A stretch of 64,000 nucleotides of DNA, taken from the NCBI RefSeq assembly GCF_030247185.1, contig NC_080572.1, positions 155,995,080 to 156,059,079 of the forward strand. The letters run 5' to 3'. Position numbers and translations under genes: made by a program. The notes beneath the pieces are model-generated. The model was not told the origin of the DNA. It did not search any database and was given only the letters and a program-made list of their open reading frames with translations. This stretch comes from Malaya genurostris. Taxonomy: Eukaryota; Arthropoda; Insecta; Diptera; Culicidae. Shown here one piece after another: positions 11,950-22,980 of this stretch (the first letter of the stretch is position 1; every line of letters begins with the position of its first letter).

Positions 11950-12075
11950 CTTCTTTGTTTTGGATGGGTATTATTGTAATGTATTTTATTAGTTCGCATT
12001 GTATGGTTATTGCATAGCGGTTGTTATTGTTGGATTTGGGTAATGGACCTATTGTATCTATTAATATTATTTCGA

Positions 12076-12664
12076 TTTTTTTCGGTTTTTTAACGATATC
12101 AAACTAACTAGAGATTATAAGAGGAGAAAGAATATGAAATCATAGAGCCATAGTACTCAAGGAAGAGCAAGGATGTGAAGAATAAAGTGCGGAAAAGTGA
12201 GACGTGACAAGGGTCATTTTAAGTAAGCAGAAGGCTTCTCGTATCTAAACTTTTACCTTCTACCAGAGGAGTCGAACTTAGGCATCTTAGCGATACGAGT
12301 TATCCTAGTCTCTGATATGTCAGAAAGTAAAGGCAAAGGTCGTTTGCCATTTACTGTCCGAACCGGCAAACGACCTTTGCCTTTACTTTCTGACATATCA
12401 GAGACTCGGATAACTCGTATCGCTAAGATGCCTAAGTTCGACTCCTCTGGTAGAAGGTAAAAGTTTAGAAATGACCCTTGTCACGTCTCACTTTTCCGCA
12501 CTTTATTCTTCACATCCTTGCTCTTCCTTGAGTACTATGGCTCTATGATTTCATATTCTTTCTCCTCTTATAATCTTTAGTTAGTTTGATATCGTTAAAA
12601 AACCGAAAAAAGTAAAAAATACTGACTGACCAGAAGTCATAAATAAAAAAGTAAAGAAAAAAAA
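12076..12664. mobile_element. Large palindromic (foldback-like) element
   Basis: Arms 12077-12348 and 12365-12611 are near-perfect inverted repeats around a 16-base loop. The left arm alone has a 25-base extra block at about 12221-12247. A 53-base asymmetric tail follows the right arm. A 10-bp direct repeat, ATTATTTCGA, flanks the whole (12066-12075 and 12665-12674), consistent with a target-site duplication. A 9-10 bp duplication fits foldback or Mutator-type mobilisation. It has no ORF. Confidence 0.85.
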
Positions 12665-13397
12665 ATTATTTCGAATGGTGTTGATGGTGTGTTAGTTGAT
12701 ATTTGTTTTTCTTTAGTGTGTTTAAAAATTTTATTCCTCTTACACGACTCACAGGCTTTTATGAATCGTGAAATAGTCCTTTCATATCTTTAAAATTGTA
12801 ATATTCTCTTATTTTGAGGTACAGACGATGCTGTCCTACATGTCCTCCCGTAGAGGTTTCATGGTAATTTTTTAAAAGATTCTGTATCTTGCCAGGTTCA
12901 CTGATGAACTTGGGTGGATGATACATTATTATTTGTATGTTTTTATTCTTTTGTTGTACTAATGTTTTAAATATATTCATGGGTACCCTTTTAAATATTG
13001 CTTCTTCTGTCGTTATTGCGACTTTATTTATTTTCTTTTTTGTCATTTCTTGTTCTAATGTTGAAAGTATGAGTTCTAGAGCTCTTCTTTCATTTACATA
13101 TGTTGCTATTTGCCTTATTAATTTTTTCATTTGCGTGTCTTTGTATATGCTAATTATTAGGTATGTATTTTCTACAGTAATTCTTAACTTGGGTAAGGTT
13201 CTCGTTTCAGTCGGGTCGTATGGATAACGAGGTGATCAGTCTCTCTATCTTTTATCGTTGGTAACTTGCCTTTCACAGTTGTCGGTTTATTGTTAAAATT
13301 GTCGTTGTTTATATTGTTTTTATTATTATTATTATTATTATCATTTAATTTTTTCATGGCTCTTGTGTTGACTCTAAATACGTTGAGGGCTTTTAAT

Positions 13398-15519
13398 TCA
13401 TCGGAGGTTGTTATAATTCTGGATAAGGCATTTTCCATTAATATATTCTATGTTGAAATCAAATTCTTCTAAATCTAATCTCATTCTTGTTAGCTTAGAA
13501 GTAGGGTTTTTCATGTTTAATAGATATACTAGAGGTCGGTGGTCTGCCTTGACCGTAAATTTTATTCCGTATAGGTAAGGCTTAAAATAATTTATTCCCC
13601 AGTGTATTCCTATCAGTTCCTTTAGTATTGTTGATTTATTCTTTTCGCCCGGGGTAAAACTTTTGCTCGCAAAAGCTATGGGTAAGTCGTTTCCGTATCT
13701 GATTTGAGAAAGTACAGCTCCGCAACCTACGTCTGAAGCGTCGGTTGTGAGTATAAAGAGTAGTGTGAAGTCTGGGTATTGGAGTAACTTAGGTGACATT
13801 AGGTATAGTTTTGATGTGTTAAAAGCGTTTTGGCATTCATTAGTCCAAACGAATTGTTTGTTTTTCGTAAGGAGTTGATTGAGAGGGTGTGCTATCGTTG
13901 CGAAATTTTGTGCGAATTTACGGTAATAATTGCAGAAAGCTACAAATCGTCTAGTGCCGTCGCTGTTTTTTGGTATCGGATACCCACATTATCAGATCCG
14001 AATGGATTCCGAATCAATTCCGAATCGGCGAGAAATTTTCATTCGGAATTTCATGTGGAAATCATAATGGATTCCGAATCATTTCCAACTCCAGTGCAAC
14101 AACTGATTCCGAATGAACCGGTTCGCCTACAACCGGTTGATTCGGAAATCATTCGGAATTGAGTGAGAAGATGCGGACTGAATTGTCAATTCGTCTTCTT
14201 CTTCTTCTTTCCTGATTTTGCACGTTTTCGTGCTGATTTTCAGTTTATTTTTAAACGAAAACATATAACTGAATATACAAGTTTAAATCTTTATGTTTTT
14301 CGGATATACAGAACTAGTAAATAACCAGTTCTTCTTAGAATCCCAACATAAACTATTGAAATTCGCTGGAAATTAACAAAACGGCCTACCTTAGTCAGCA
14401 TCATCCATTCCTCTAGCTGGAGTGTAGTGAAATGGCTTAAGTCGCATAAATTTCACACTAACACATTCATAAAATGAGCGAATATTCAATGACATTTAAA
14501 ATGTCACTGTCAATCAGGTTGATCGAGCAGTCAACTCAGGCGAAAATTCTAGCACTGAACCGATCGAGCACTAAAAAATCATGCAGTCGAGTAAGATTTC
14601 ATTGCTCATTCCGTCATTTCGATAATGTGGGTAGTTGCTGATGGCGTCGTATTTTGTACTATCAGGTAATATTCCTCTATCTGTAATTTTATGTCCTAGA
14701 TATGTCACTTCGGTATTAAAAAAAATACTTTTGTTTGGGTTTAATTTTAGGTTGTATTTTCTAATTCTTTCGAAAACTTTTGTTAAATTTTGTAAATGGT
14801 GTTGGATGGAACATCCTATCACTATTATATCGTCAATGTAAACGAATGCGTGTTCTGGTGTAAGTCCAGCCATGGCAATTTTCATCTGTTTGGGCTAATA
14901 TTTAGTCCGAAAGGTAAACGTGTGAATTGGTAGTGTCCACTTCATAAATTTGCTGTAAATTTTCTTGAGTTATTTTCTAAAGGTATTTGGTGAAATCCTG
15001 ACATTAAATCTGGTGTCGAAAGTATTTTGCTCTGCCAAGTTGATCCAAAATTGTATCAATTCTTGGTAAAGGAAATTTGTCTGCTAGTATTTTTTTGTTT
15101 AGTTGTCTAAAATCTACCACAAGTCTCCGTCTTCTTTTTGTGTCGTTTGACTTTTTTGGTACTAGGAGAATGGGGCTATTGTAGGATGATATAGAAGGTT
15201 CTATAATTTTGTCGTTCAGCATTTTATTGTCTTGTGTTTCTATTTCGTCGTGTTGTGCATGAATCGTTTTGTAATTAGGAATGTAGACTGGAACGTTATC
15301 GTTTGGGTTGATATTTTGGTTATAGAAGTTATTGGTCGTCAAGGGTTCTTCTTGAGTAGAGAATATATCTGTATATTTCAATATTAGAATCTTTAATTCC
15401 TTTTGTGCGTACGTAGGTACGTTGTTCATGTCTATTTCGTTCAATAGTTTATGGTTTCTTGTATCGTTCAGGGGGTTATTGTTAAATTTCATTGTATTGT
15501 AATTCTCTAAAGGTTCCAT
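13398..15519 (-). pseudogene. Gypsy reverse transcriptase and RNase H remnant
   Basis: Reading the minus strand from 15519: RT fingers with RRRLVVDFRQLNKK and DKFPLPRIDTILDQLG, then SGFHQIPLE and LPFGLNISP, then the catalytic FVYIDDIIV at about 14840, then thumb with YLGHKITDRGI. After the insertion at 13983-14631 it continues as TRRFVAFCNYYRKFAQNF and into RNase H with LTTDASDVGCGAVLSQ, FASKSFTPGEKN and VKADHRPLVYLL. Stops and shifts near 14890-15003 break it. Only the RT catalytic box is intact. Confidence 0.9.
13983..14631. mobile_element. TA-flanked 649-bp MITE inside gypsy RT
   Basis: Terminal inverted repeats CCCACATTATC and GATAATGTGGG, with TA on each side (13981-13982 and 14632-14633). 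Excising the element with one TA rejoins the host reading frame as the expected NYPIPKN. The left half has several GATTCCGAAT-type words. The open frame at 13830-14162 spans it by chance. No transposase; Tc1/mariner-type mobilisation is inferred from the TA. Confidence 0.85.
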
Positions 15520-15569
15520 TTCAGGTGTAAATTCTCAGTTGGATATATTGACAGGTGATTTTCTTGTGT

Positions 15570-16183
15570 TCATGATTTTATATAAGGGTTTTGTGGGGAT
15601 ATGATAGCGTTTCCACAGAAAACTCCTGGTTCAATTTCCTGTGAAAAGATTACCATGTCTTCTGTTATAATCACTTCGCTTCGTTGTGGAATAATATAGT
15701 TTTCATTAACTTTATTTTCTATAGGTATAGATACATTTATATTATTTATACTAAAATTTAATAACCAGTATTCATAATCGATCTGGCATTTGTGGGAGAT
15801 GAAAAAGTCTCTGCTCAATATGCCGTCTGTTTGAATAGGAAAATCTGGTCCAACTAAATGAAAATGATGTCTAGTGGTTACATTATTTCCGAACAATAAT
15901 TCTGTTTCGGTTATTGCGGTAGTTTCTATTTCCCAACTGTTATTCCAGTTAGTTTTGTTCTTACATTTCTATTCACAGTTTGGTTAGGTATTGTTCTATT
16001 TGCTTTAAAAATTGAAATATCTGCTCCGGAATCTATCAGTAATGTACAAATTGAGTTAGTCAGTCGTACTCCGACCTTAATGAAGTTAGAAGCGCTTAAA
16101 TCTAAAGTCAACATATTTGCCCAAAAAAATGATTTTGCATCGGTTGGTTCTGCTGTTGCGGTAGTTGCGATCGCTCGGTGCAT
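15570..16183 (-). pseudogene. Gypsy aspartic protease remnant
   Basis: Minus strand from 16183: an open frame with TLLIDSGADISIFKA, a retropepsin active site (DSG), then, after a frame break near 15926, HFHLVGPDFPIQTDGILSRD, matching the ILG/ILGRDF-type second motif. Motif order is normal here, unlike the fragment near 4 kb. It lies between gag and RT as expected. Confidence 0.8.
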
Positions 16184-17824
16184 TGACCGGCGCAGCTGTT
16201 TGCATTTGCATTGGATATATATACTGTAATGGCTCGGAGCCTACTACAAAGACATTCTGCCGGTTGTGCTGAAATCGACTTGACCCATATCGAGTTTGTT
16301 GAGGTTGGTAATGTCCACGGCCTTGGTTATTATTGTTATAGTATGAGTGATTCGAGCTGTTTGAGCGCTCAGATCTGTTAGCGTGGAATTGGTTATTGTT
16401 GTTGTAAATACGGTGTGGTTCGTTATAGCGTTGATTTGCGCTATAATTGCTTTGGGTGGAGAAATTCCTCCCGTTTCCTCTAGAGAAACGATTATAGTTT
16501 TTGAAGTTATTGTGATTTTGCCTAGCTCGCGTGGTTAAGACTTGCGCGGTGGTTGTATTTTCGGTCAAATTTGTGCTGTTTGGATAGCTTCCTTTATTGA
16601 GTGGAAGTTCCCTGCTTTTAATATTGTTTTTGTTTCATGTTGGTTTATTCCTGATACAAGGATGTTTAGGCCCACTTTGGTGGCCATTGTTTTTGCTACC
16701 TCAGGGGGTATTCTTTGTTTAATTTAGACATGCTCGAGTGAAGTAGTTAGGTTTTCTACTTCCTCGCAAAATTTTGTTATTGGTGGCTTTTAGTTTTGCG
16801 ATTATGTTTTCGGGTGTTGAAATGTCCATACACCTAGATTTGACGTTTTCTATTAGCTCATTTATATTATTTATATTATTAGGTACGCCCAATCTTGCTT
16901 TACCTTATATACGTGTTTTTATAAATTTTGTTGCCATTGGCAAGTGTTCCGCTGTAGTAATTTCTAATAATAGATTGACTGAGTCTATGAAGGCATCCAA
17001 TCCTAACGACGTGCCGTCGTACATTTGTACTAACGCCGTTGCCTGGCGGATGTCAAAGGCTGCTGGTGCTGTGTTTGTCATTTTGGAGTCCGTATTTCTC
17101 TTCTCGTCAGCTAATTGTTCTTGTATTTTCGAGGTTACTGTAGTACGGATGTCTGTAATTGCATTTCCTGCTGCTTTAACGAGAAATGTTAATTCTAAGT
17201 TTGATAATGAGTCTTCGTTTTCTAGCAGATTGCTTTCTATTTGAGCATATAACGCGTTGGCATAGTTTAATTTTGTCGTTAGAGTTTCTGTTTTAAATTT
17301 TTTGTTAAATGATTTTCTTAAGTTGTTATTTATAGTTATAAGTATTTTTATTTCTTCGTGTAGTTGCTCTATTGCCATAGGCATTTAGTCAGCTAGTAAA
17401 GTGATAAAATTATAATATTTATGTATATATTTTTATTTATATTATATTTGTGCGATTTTTAAGCGATTGAGTTTATGCTTTGTGCTGTTTTAAATCCTTC
17501 TTTTATTTAATGTTTACCACAACGAACTGAAATAATCTGGAGTAAAAACAAAGAAATATATCTACGGCGCTAGCCGCGTCTTCGACTGTTAAGGACTTCT
17601 TGCAGGAAATCGTCAATCAATTTCCACAACTCGATATTGTCCCAAAAGGGGTCTTCCATTTGTAATGAAGAAAGAGAGAAAGAAAACTTTTACTATTTAT
17701 TACTTCTTCTCATTGACTTCTGATTTTTCTTTTTCTTCTTTTACATAATTTACCCAGCTTAGCGGATCGTCTCCTGGTAGACCTTTTATTCTTTTAATTA
17801 GATCGTTCCACTTAGGGCACGAAT
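16086..17824 (-). pseudogene. Gypsy gag remnant
   Basis: Minus strand. An upstream short frame (about 17824-17703) reads CPKWNDLIKRIKGLPGDDP, then 17384-16905 encodes a capsid-like helical region containing DGTSLGLDAFIDSVNLLLE. The C-terminal part (16568-16086) is rich in Asn, Arg, Tyr and Gln (SRGNGRNFSTQSNY and similar) and has no CCHC knuckle, as in several insect gypsy-type gags. The parts are in different frames, so it is broken. Confidence 0.7.
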
Positions 17825-18206
17825 TTTTCTATAGAAATCGTTTAGTACTTCTTGTTCGCGTATTGGTGTTCACTTGTGATACCGGTTAGTTGACTACTAA
17901 CGTTGAAATTACTCAGGCTAATGTTGCTGCTTCCACTAACAGCGGTATTGATTCCACTCGAAACAAGGTTGCCACGTATTTAGATTAAGCTGTATTTTAC
18001 TTCGATGACACGACCAGCCACAAATATAGAAAGACTCATCACACTTGATAAAAATACTTTTTTCGAACAACACTGTTCTGGTTTCTATGTACAGGTTACC
18101 AAGGAACCTCTATAATATGAACAACAAAACATTACCAAGCAGCGGGAGCCTAGGAGTGCTCAGAGAGTGTATTTGTTTTCGAAAAGATTTCCGGTGCTAT
18201 GCAAAT

Positions 18207-18582
18207 TCAATGCAAAAGAAGGCGATTGAACCTATAGCGCATTACGCAAGCGAAAGAAATGTCGCATAGGCGGAGAGTGTTAGAAGCTTGCTTAGCTTGC
18301 TGTGTGCAGCATATGTTGCAACACGGTCGGCTAGTATGGGAACTTAGTGTGAACCATATGGTTGGCTCTTGGGAAATGTAACGATCGTCAAGTGATTTTA
18401 CGACCTGTTACTAATTTGGTACTTGAAAGATAAAGGATGCAATTGGTGTTTGGGATTTTAGTGCATGTTCGGTTTTAGTTTATGATCTGTGATCAGAGAA
18501 GGATTGGTTAGAGATCGTGTGAATGCTGAAATGTGGGAAAGTATTTCGTTTGGGTTAGTCGGGTCAATATTATTATGCCACA
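18207..18582 (-). repeat. Gypsy 5' LTR
   Basis: Direct repeat of 10520-10906. The minus strand opens TGTGGCATAATAATATTGAC. Differences from the partner are scattered substitutions and small indels, indicating an old insertion. No confident primer-binding site follows. Confidence 0.85.
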
Positions 18583-19308
18583 GCGTTTCCTTGGGCGCTT
18601 TTTATGTCCCAGCGGCGAGTACCGCTATCACCACTTCGTATCACCGCGGACCGAGCGGCGTGCGGAGGAGGACTGGAGAGACATTTCTTTTTGGTTCTAT
18701 GGTCGAAAAAATGGAAACTTAGGATTTACTATTTACCCATACATTTTATTCATTGACATTGCGTTAAATTTGCTTCTTTTCTTTTCTTGTGGAACTTTTT
18801 CTTATATGGAAAATTCTTTTGCTGTACACTAAGCTGCACGGTTCTAGTTTTAAACTTTTACATTATAGTAGCAAACGTGATTTCATTGTCCTAGTTTCAA
18901 ATTTTTCTTTCTTTTTACACTATAGTAGCAAACGTGATTACACATTCAAATCCTCTTATTTTGCTTTGCACATTATTGGACTTTGACTACACGACTATTC
19001 TTCGGTATTACCTTATCGGTATAGTATTCTGCACTACTGCATGAAAATATTTCATTAGAACAATTCTAAAACTCCAAATTCACGGTAAATAAACTGTGTT
19101 GCACTAGTGAATTATTTCAGCCATTTCTATTTAATTGCGAACGGCTTTATCTGAACTATCGGAACCTGAACTATCAACGGGTCGACGCCGGAGACTTACG
19201 GATATTTTCCGCGAACTATTTGAAACTACTAACGCCCAACTCTTCTAAACTATGGGCTTTTAACCTCCTAACTTTTGGTTCGGGTGAAGCCCGAAATTTT
19301 TAGTACTG
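18583..19308. other. Non-coding stretch
   Basis: No gene recognised. The word TATAGTAGCAAACGTGATT occurs twice, 57 bp apart (about 18863 and 18920). Origin unknown. Confidence 0.4.
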
Positions 19309-19845
19309 GTGGAGCTCGCGATTTTAAGTCGAAAGTTCATCCGACTTTCTTCCGAAGTTCTGCCAAAAAGCCGAGACCACTGTCACTATGCCAGTGCCAG
19401 TACCTATCGAGGAGAGCTTGTCAAGACCCTAGGCATAACTTACGAACCAGCAACGGATAAATTCAGATTTAACTTTGTTTCTTCTAGTATCCAAGCTCCT
19501 TGGACTAAACGCAAAATTATCTCTGTTACTGCTCATTTATTCGACCATTGGGAATGGTGGCTCCAGTTTTTACGATAACTATAATATTCATGCAAGAGCT
19601 ATCATTACTTCACGTTAAATGGGATGACTCCCTTCCAATGCAATTCGAATGCCGCTTGAAAGAATTTTGTGATCAACAACAACTATTGAATGAACTGCAA
19701 GTAGATCGTTATGCTTCCGTCGAGGAAGATATCGCTCACGGGTTGTTCCTCTCAAACGATTAATCTTACCGAGACTAGAATTGTGCGCTGCTCTGGAAGC
19801 AGTGAAATTAAGCGCAAAGGTTATCAACGCGGTTCGAGAAATTCT
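19309..19845 (+). pseudogene. Bel/Pao pol fragment (RT to RNase H linker)
   Basis: Plus strand translation shows HYASASTYRGELVKTLGI, then APWTKRKIISVTAHLFD, then, in a shifted frame, GMVAPVFT and ELSLLHVKWDDSLP, then, shifted again, RLILPRLELCAALEAV. These are successive signatures of the Bel/Pao region between reverse transcriptase and RNase H. Two frameshifts and a missing stretch make it non-functional. It abuts a Jockey fragment in the same orientation. Confidence 0.75.
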
Positions 19846-21355
19846 CCCACATTCAAAGCCCTTCTGGTCCTTAACGAAGGTGCTCAAAAAAAACCGAAGC
19901 CTATTCCTCCTCTGCTGTCACCCCAGGACGCAGCTGAAGGAATACCTTTAATCACACCAGTAGAGAAGGCAAATGCGCTAGGCCAGCAGTTTGTGTGTTC
20001 TCACAATTTAGGACTCAACATTATTAGTCCACATGAAAGAGCCGTTGCTGATAGCGTAGCTGAGGTTGACCAATCAGACAGCTTGGTTCCGGAGGAAAGT
20101 AGAGTCACTGCGAATGAGCTGATGGCTATTGTGAAAAAATCCAAAAACATGAAGGCCCCCGGTTTCGACAACACATTCAACATTGAGCTGAAACATTTGA
20201 GTATTCGCTCATTTGTCTTCTTAGCTAAAATTTCTAACAGTTGCTGGGAGCTTGGTTACTTCCCTTCAAAGTGGAAGTTAGCTAAAGTTATCCCAGTTTT
20301 GAAACCGGGGAAAAATTCTTCCCTTTCCAAGAGCTATCGGCACATCAGCTTACTCTCTGCCCTATTCAAGCTGTTTGAAAAGTCAATACAAAGGCGAATT
20401 CTTGCTTTCGCAAATGAACAGGATGTATTACTAGAAGAACAGTTTGGGTTCCGGAAAGGAAGATCCACCATCCACCAACTCACAAGGGTTAACAACGTCA
20501 TCCAGCAAAACAAATCAGTGTCCAAAACGACTGCCATGGCAATATTGGATATTGAAAAGGCATTCGATAATGTGTGGTACGTGGCCTGGTGTTTAAACTG
20601 CATTGGTATAATTTTCCCATGTATCTTATAAAAATTATCAAAAATTATCTTGCTGATAGAGCATTCCAGGTTTCTTTGAATAACGCAATTTCAGAAAGAT
20701 TTACTATTCCTGCTGGTGTACCCCAGGGAAGTATCCTAGGTCCCATTCTATACAACATTTTTACATCAGACATCCCACCTCTTCCGGGTGGTGGTGTTCT
20801 GTCACAATTTGCTGATGATACTGCCATTCTTTACAAAGGTCGTGTCATTAATGCTCTGAAGAATAAACTACAGACCGGTCTGGACGCTTTAACGGAATAT
20901 TTTACAAGCTGGAAAATTGTGATCAATGCAGCAAAAACTCAGGTCATCTTGTTTCCACATTCAAGATCTCCAAAACTTGTTCCATCTGACGAATGTCGAA
21001 TACGATTCGGTGATGAGGTCATCCGATGGTCCGACGAAGTTGTCTATCTAGGACTCACCTTTGACAGACATCTGATATTCCGGTCACATGTTGACAAAAT
21101 CGTTCAAAAATGCAACATACTCATTAGGTCTCTGTATCCGCTGATTTGTAGAACATCTAAACTGTGCCTGAAGAATCAGATGGCTGTCTATAAACAAATC
21201 ATCTACCCCGCAATTGAATACGCAGTCCCTGTTTGGCGGGACTGTGCACGAACATACTTAAAGATGATTCTAAATCTACCCCCTTGGACAAGGACTAGTG
21301 AAGTACATGAGATGGCCTCCCTGGATATAGTAGAACAAAAATTCGAACAATACTG
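19846..21355 (+). pseudogene. Jockey-clade LINE reverse transcriptase fragment
   Basis: Starts in the linker before RT (KKPKPIPPLL), followed by MKAPGFDNTFNIELK, KVIPVLKPGKNSSLS, QFGFRKGRSTIHQL and AILDIEKAFDNVW. A frameshift near 20590 moves to the next frame with IPAGVPQGSILGPILYN, then the catalytic FADDTAILY, then the C-terminal NLPPWTRTSEVHEMASL typical of Jockey-type ORF2. There is no RNase H, as expected for the clade. Endonuclease and ORF1 are absent, so it is 5' truncated. It ends at a stop at 21353-21355, where histone-like sequence begins. Confidence 0.85.
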
Positions 21356-21493
21356 ATGGAGTACTTGGCTGCCGAAGTGTTGGAATTAGCCAGTAACGCC
21401 GCCCCTGACAACAAGAAAACGAAAATCATCCCTCGCCATCTGCAGCTGGCCATCCGTAACGACGAGGAGTTGAAAACCCCTCCCTTTTCAGGA
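21356..21493 (+). pseudogene. Histone H2A fragment with degenerate 3' stem-loop
   Basis: Codons from 21359 read [11 protein letters not shown], then after three residues AP, DNKKTKIIPRHLQLAI and RNDEEL. This is the C-terminal half of the H2A histone fold (family sequence [23 protein letters not shown]) with a few substitutions. Immediately after it TCCCTTTTCAGGA (21481-21493) resembles the histone mRNA stem-loop core. The N-terminal half of H2A and the segment between RNDEEL and the stem-loop are missing. A short plus-strand frame runs on into unrelated repeat. Not a functional histone; how it joined LINE debris is unknown. Confidence 0.7.
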
Positions 21494-21615
21494 CGACCAC
21501 ATCACTGTGATAAAGAAATATTTAAGTTTGCTTTAAGTTTAGCCAGTTCTGATACACCTGGAAAGTAGAATGCGCAAATTAAGTGGAAACCTTTGTTCTA
21601 ACAATTTGTATAAAG
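21494..21615 (+). repeat. Repeat tail shared with 62394-62505
   Basis: The stretch from GACCACATCACTGTGATAAAG through CTTTGTTCTAACAATTTGT has a close, oppositely oriented match at about 62384-62495. Both can be read as a short open tail ending ASxDTPGK. It may be a LINE 3' end or the spacer of the histone-like unit; the sequence alone does not decide. Confidence 0.5.
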
Positions 21616-21960
21616 TATACTAGTATAAAGTTGTTTCTAAATCAAAATTTTCTTTTTCGTATTGCGAGACAGCGTTACTGTCGTAATTGAATGTGTTAGA
21701 TATCACGATGAAAAAGCGCCCCATACTAAAAAATTCGCGACAAAAACACATGTGGATCTGTATACGTGGCAACTCTGTTTCGCACGGCATATTTGTATAC
21801 TAGTATAAAGATGTATTCAACATCATCACTTCCACTTTCGCATTGCCGTTCGTAATTGAATGTGTTAGTGACGGTGCAAACTGTTTAAATTTCTCGTGTG
21901 TGTCTTGTTTCGTCAATAGTTGCTCGGAAAATGGTAGGAAAGCGACAAAATTCAACTAGT
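21616..21960. repeat. Imperfect tandem duplication
   Basis: GTATACTAGTATAAAG followed by a cytosine-poor tract and CGTAATTGAATGTGTTAG occurs at about 21614-21700 and again at 21797-21869. The following CTCGTGTGTGTCTTGTTTCG block recurs near 22231. No coding capacity. Confidence 0.55.
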
Positions 21961-21977
21961 TCTTTATGATTATCTTT

Positions 21978-21993
21978 AGCACTGAAAAGTGCT
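21978..21993 (-). other. Histone-type mRNA stem-loop
   Basis: The minus strand reads AGCACT TTTC AGTGCT: a perfect 6-bp stem with a 4-base TTTC loop, the topology of metazoan histone 3' ends. It lies just downstream of an H2B-like N-terminus on the same strand, which strengthens the call. The outer stem pair is A-T instead of the usual G-C. Confidence 0.5.
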
Positions 21994-22049
21994 TTCGAAT
22001 GGGCCTTACTGGACTTTTTGGCTGCCTTTCTACCGGTTTTCGGTGCCAT
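21994..22049 (-). pseudogene. Histone H2B N-terminal fragment
   Basis: Minus-strand ATG at 22049 gives MAPKTGRKAAKKSSKA, closely resembling the basic N-terminal tail of insect H2B (MxPKTSGKAAKKxGKA). Homology ends after about 18 codons, at the stem-loop, so the histone-fold domain is deleted. The upstream minus-strand sequence has a GTATAATAT word about 75 bases before the ATG, possibly a former promoter. It converges tail-to-tail with the H2A fragment at 21356. Confidence 0.6.
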
Positions 22050-22325
22050 CGTGCTGACGGTGTCTCGTACGTTCAGAGTAGCTACTTTAACTTAAATGAC
22101 GCTATTTCTCACATCACATTTCATATTATACTTGCTACTGGCAGCGGTGCACGGAGAGTCCTTTGCCAAAATTCCTTTCCTTGTACGCAGAACGGGAAAC
22201 AGTAAGATGACAGGTCCTCGATGTTACTCTCGTGTGTCTTGTTTCGGGAACAGATGCTCAGTAAATGGTAGGAAAAATGAACCACTCAACTTTTATATGG
22301 ATGCTCTTGTATAGATGCAGATAAG
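22050..22325. other. Non-coding stretch beside the H2B fragment
   Basis: May contain the former H2B 5' flank (22050-22170). At 22231-22290 it repeats the CTCGTGTGTCTTGTTTCG block seen at 21893. No intact gene. Confidence 0.4.
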
Positions 22326-22680
22326 TCAAACAGGTTTTTCAATAGTTAGATTATATAAATCCTTCTACAGATCACTGAGCTATGAGCTTTCAAAATACGA
22401 GAAAGGCAAACGCGCCTTATGAATTTCCCTCTCTGACACTTGTTTGGACTAAACATTTAAAAAAAGCTTAATTTTTAACTATTTGAGATTGTGTCACACA
22501 ACTAAAATTTTTATCATAAAATTGTGATCATATTTCCGATGGCATGTAGCAAGAATTATGTTGATTCATTAGATACATCAGGAGATATTCACGATCAAAT
22601 ACTTATTATTCTCTCAGAGGGTAAATTTTGAAAAGGCGCCAATAGTAAAGTAAGTCGTATTCACGACAAAAAACCTGTTC
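22326..22680 (-). repeat. RepZ dispersed repeat, minus orientation
   Basis: Read on the minus strand it opens TTTTTGTCGTGAATACGACT and TTACTTTACTAT, and later has TTTGCCTTTCTCGTATTTTG and GCTCATAGCTCAGTGATC. Related sequences lie at 33545-33850 and 63284-63560 (start) and 62030-62240 (end). No ORF and no clear terminal inverted repeats. Confidence 0.6.
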
Positions 22681-22928
22681 TAATCCACCTAGCAGTGTAA
22701 TGATGCCTTTCTCATGTATAATAGTGGTATTCTATTCAAAATTTTTCTCTTCGATTTTTGAAGGAAACCAAGGAGTTGCTTGTGCATTTACTAGATAACA
22801 TACAGAATTAAACAGTGCTTTGCAGATTAAATTTAGGAATTCCATATGGGATCATGAGACCTTTCATTTGAATTTAAGTTTGTCAAAATCGGTTCAGCCA
22901 TCACCGAGAAAACCTAGTGAGATAATTT

Positions 22929-22980
<52 letters not shown>

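Larger units (their letters stand above)
11331..13130 (-). pseudogene. Gypsy integrase remnant
   Basis: Minus strand. The 13130-12759 segment includes the HHCC-type region with HVGQHRLYLKIREYY. The catalytic core follows as IGPLPKSNNNNRYAITI, then KSDQGTEYKNEV, then LERNHRCLNEYLRSF, all typical of gypsy integrases (D, D, E core). The C-terminal part at 11579-11331 holds TPYELVFGIKAILP. Frameshifts split it, and two insertions interrupt it: 11821-11949 between the first and second catalytic blocks and 12076-12664 just before the core. Inactive. Confidence 0.85.
10520..18582 (-). mobile_element. Degenerate Ty3/gypsy LTR retrotransposon
   Basis: Order read on the minus strand: 5' LTR (18582-18207), leader, gag (17824-16086), protease, reverse transcriptase, RNase H, integrase, polypurine tract, 3' LTR (10906-10520). 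The gap between integrase and 3' LTR is too small for an env gene. Every ORF is broken, and three later insertions (11821-11949, 12076-12664, 13983-14631) lie inside pol. Removing those insertions conceptually brings the flanking codons back into register, which confirms they are secondary. No target-site duplication was identified. Confidence 0.9.

Noticed and set aside
13830..14162. 110-residue plus-strand frame in the gypsy region
   Set aside because: It spans the TA-flanked MITE boundary and has no domain; the flanking sequence codes for gypsy RT on the other strand.
16774..17244. 156-residue plus-strand frame
   Set aside because: Antisense shadow of the gypsy gag frame at 16905-17384.
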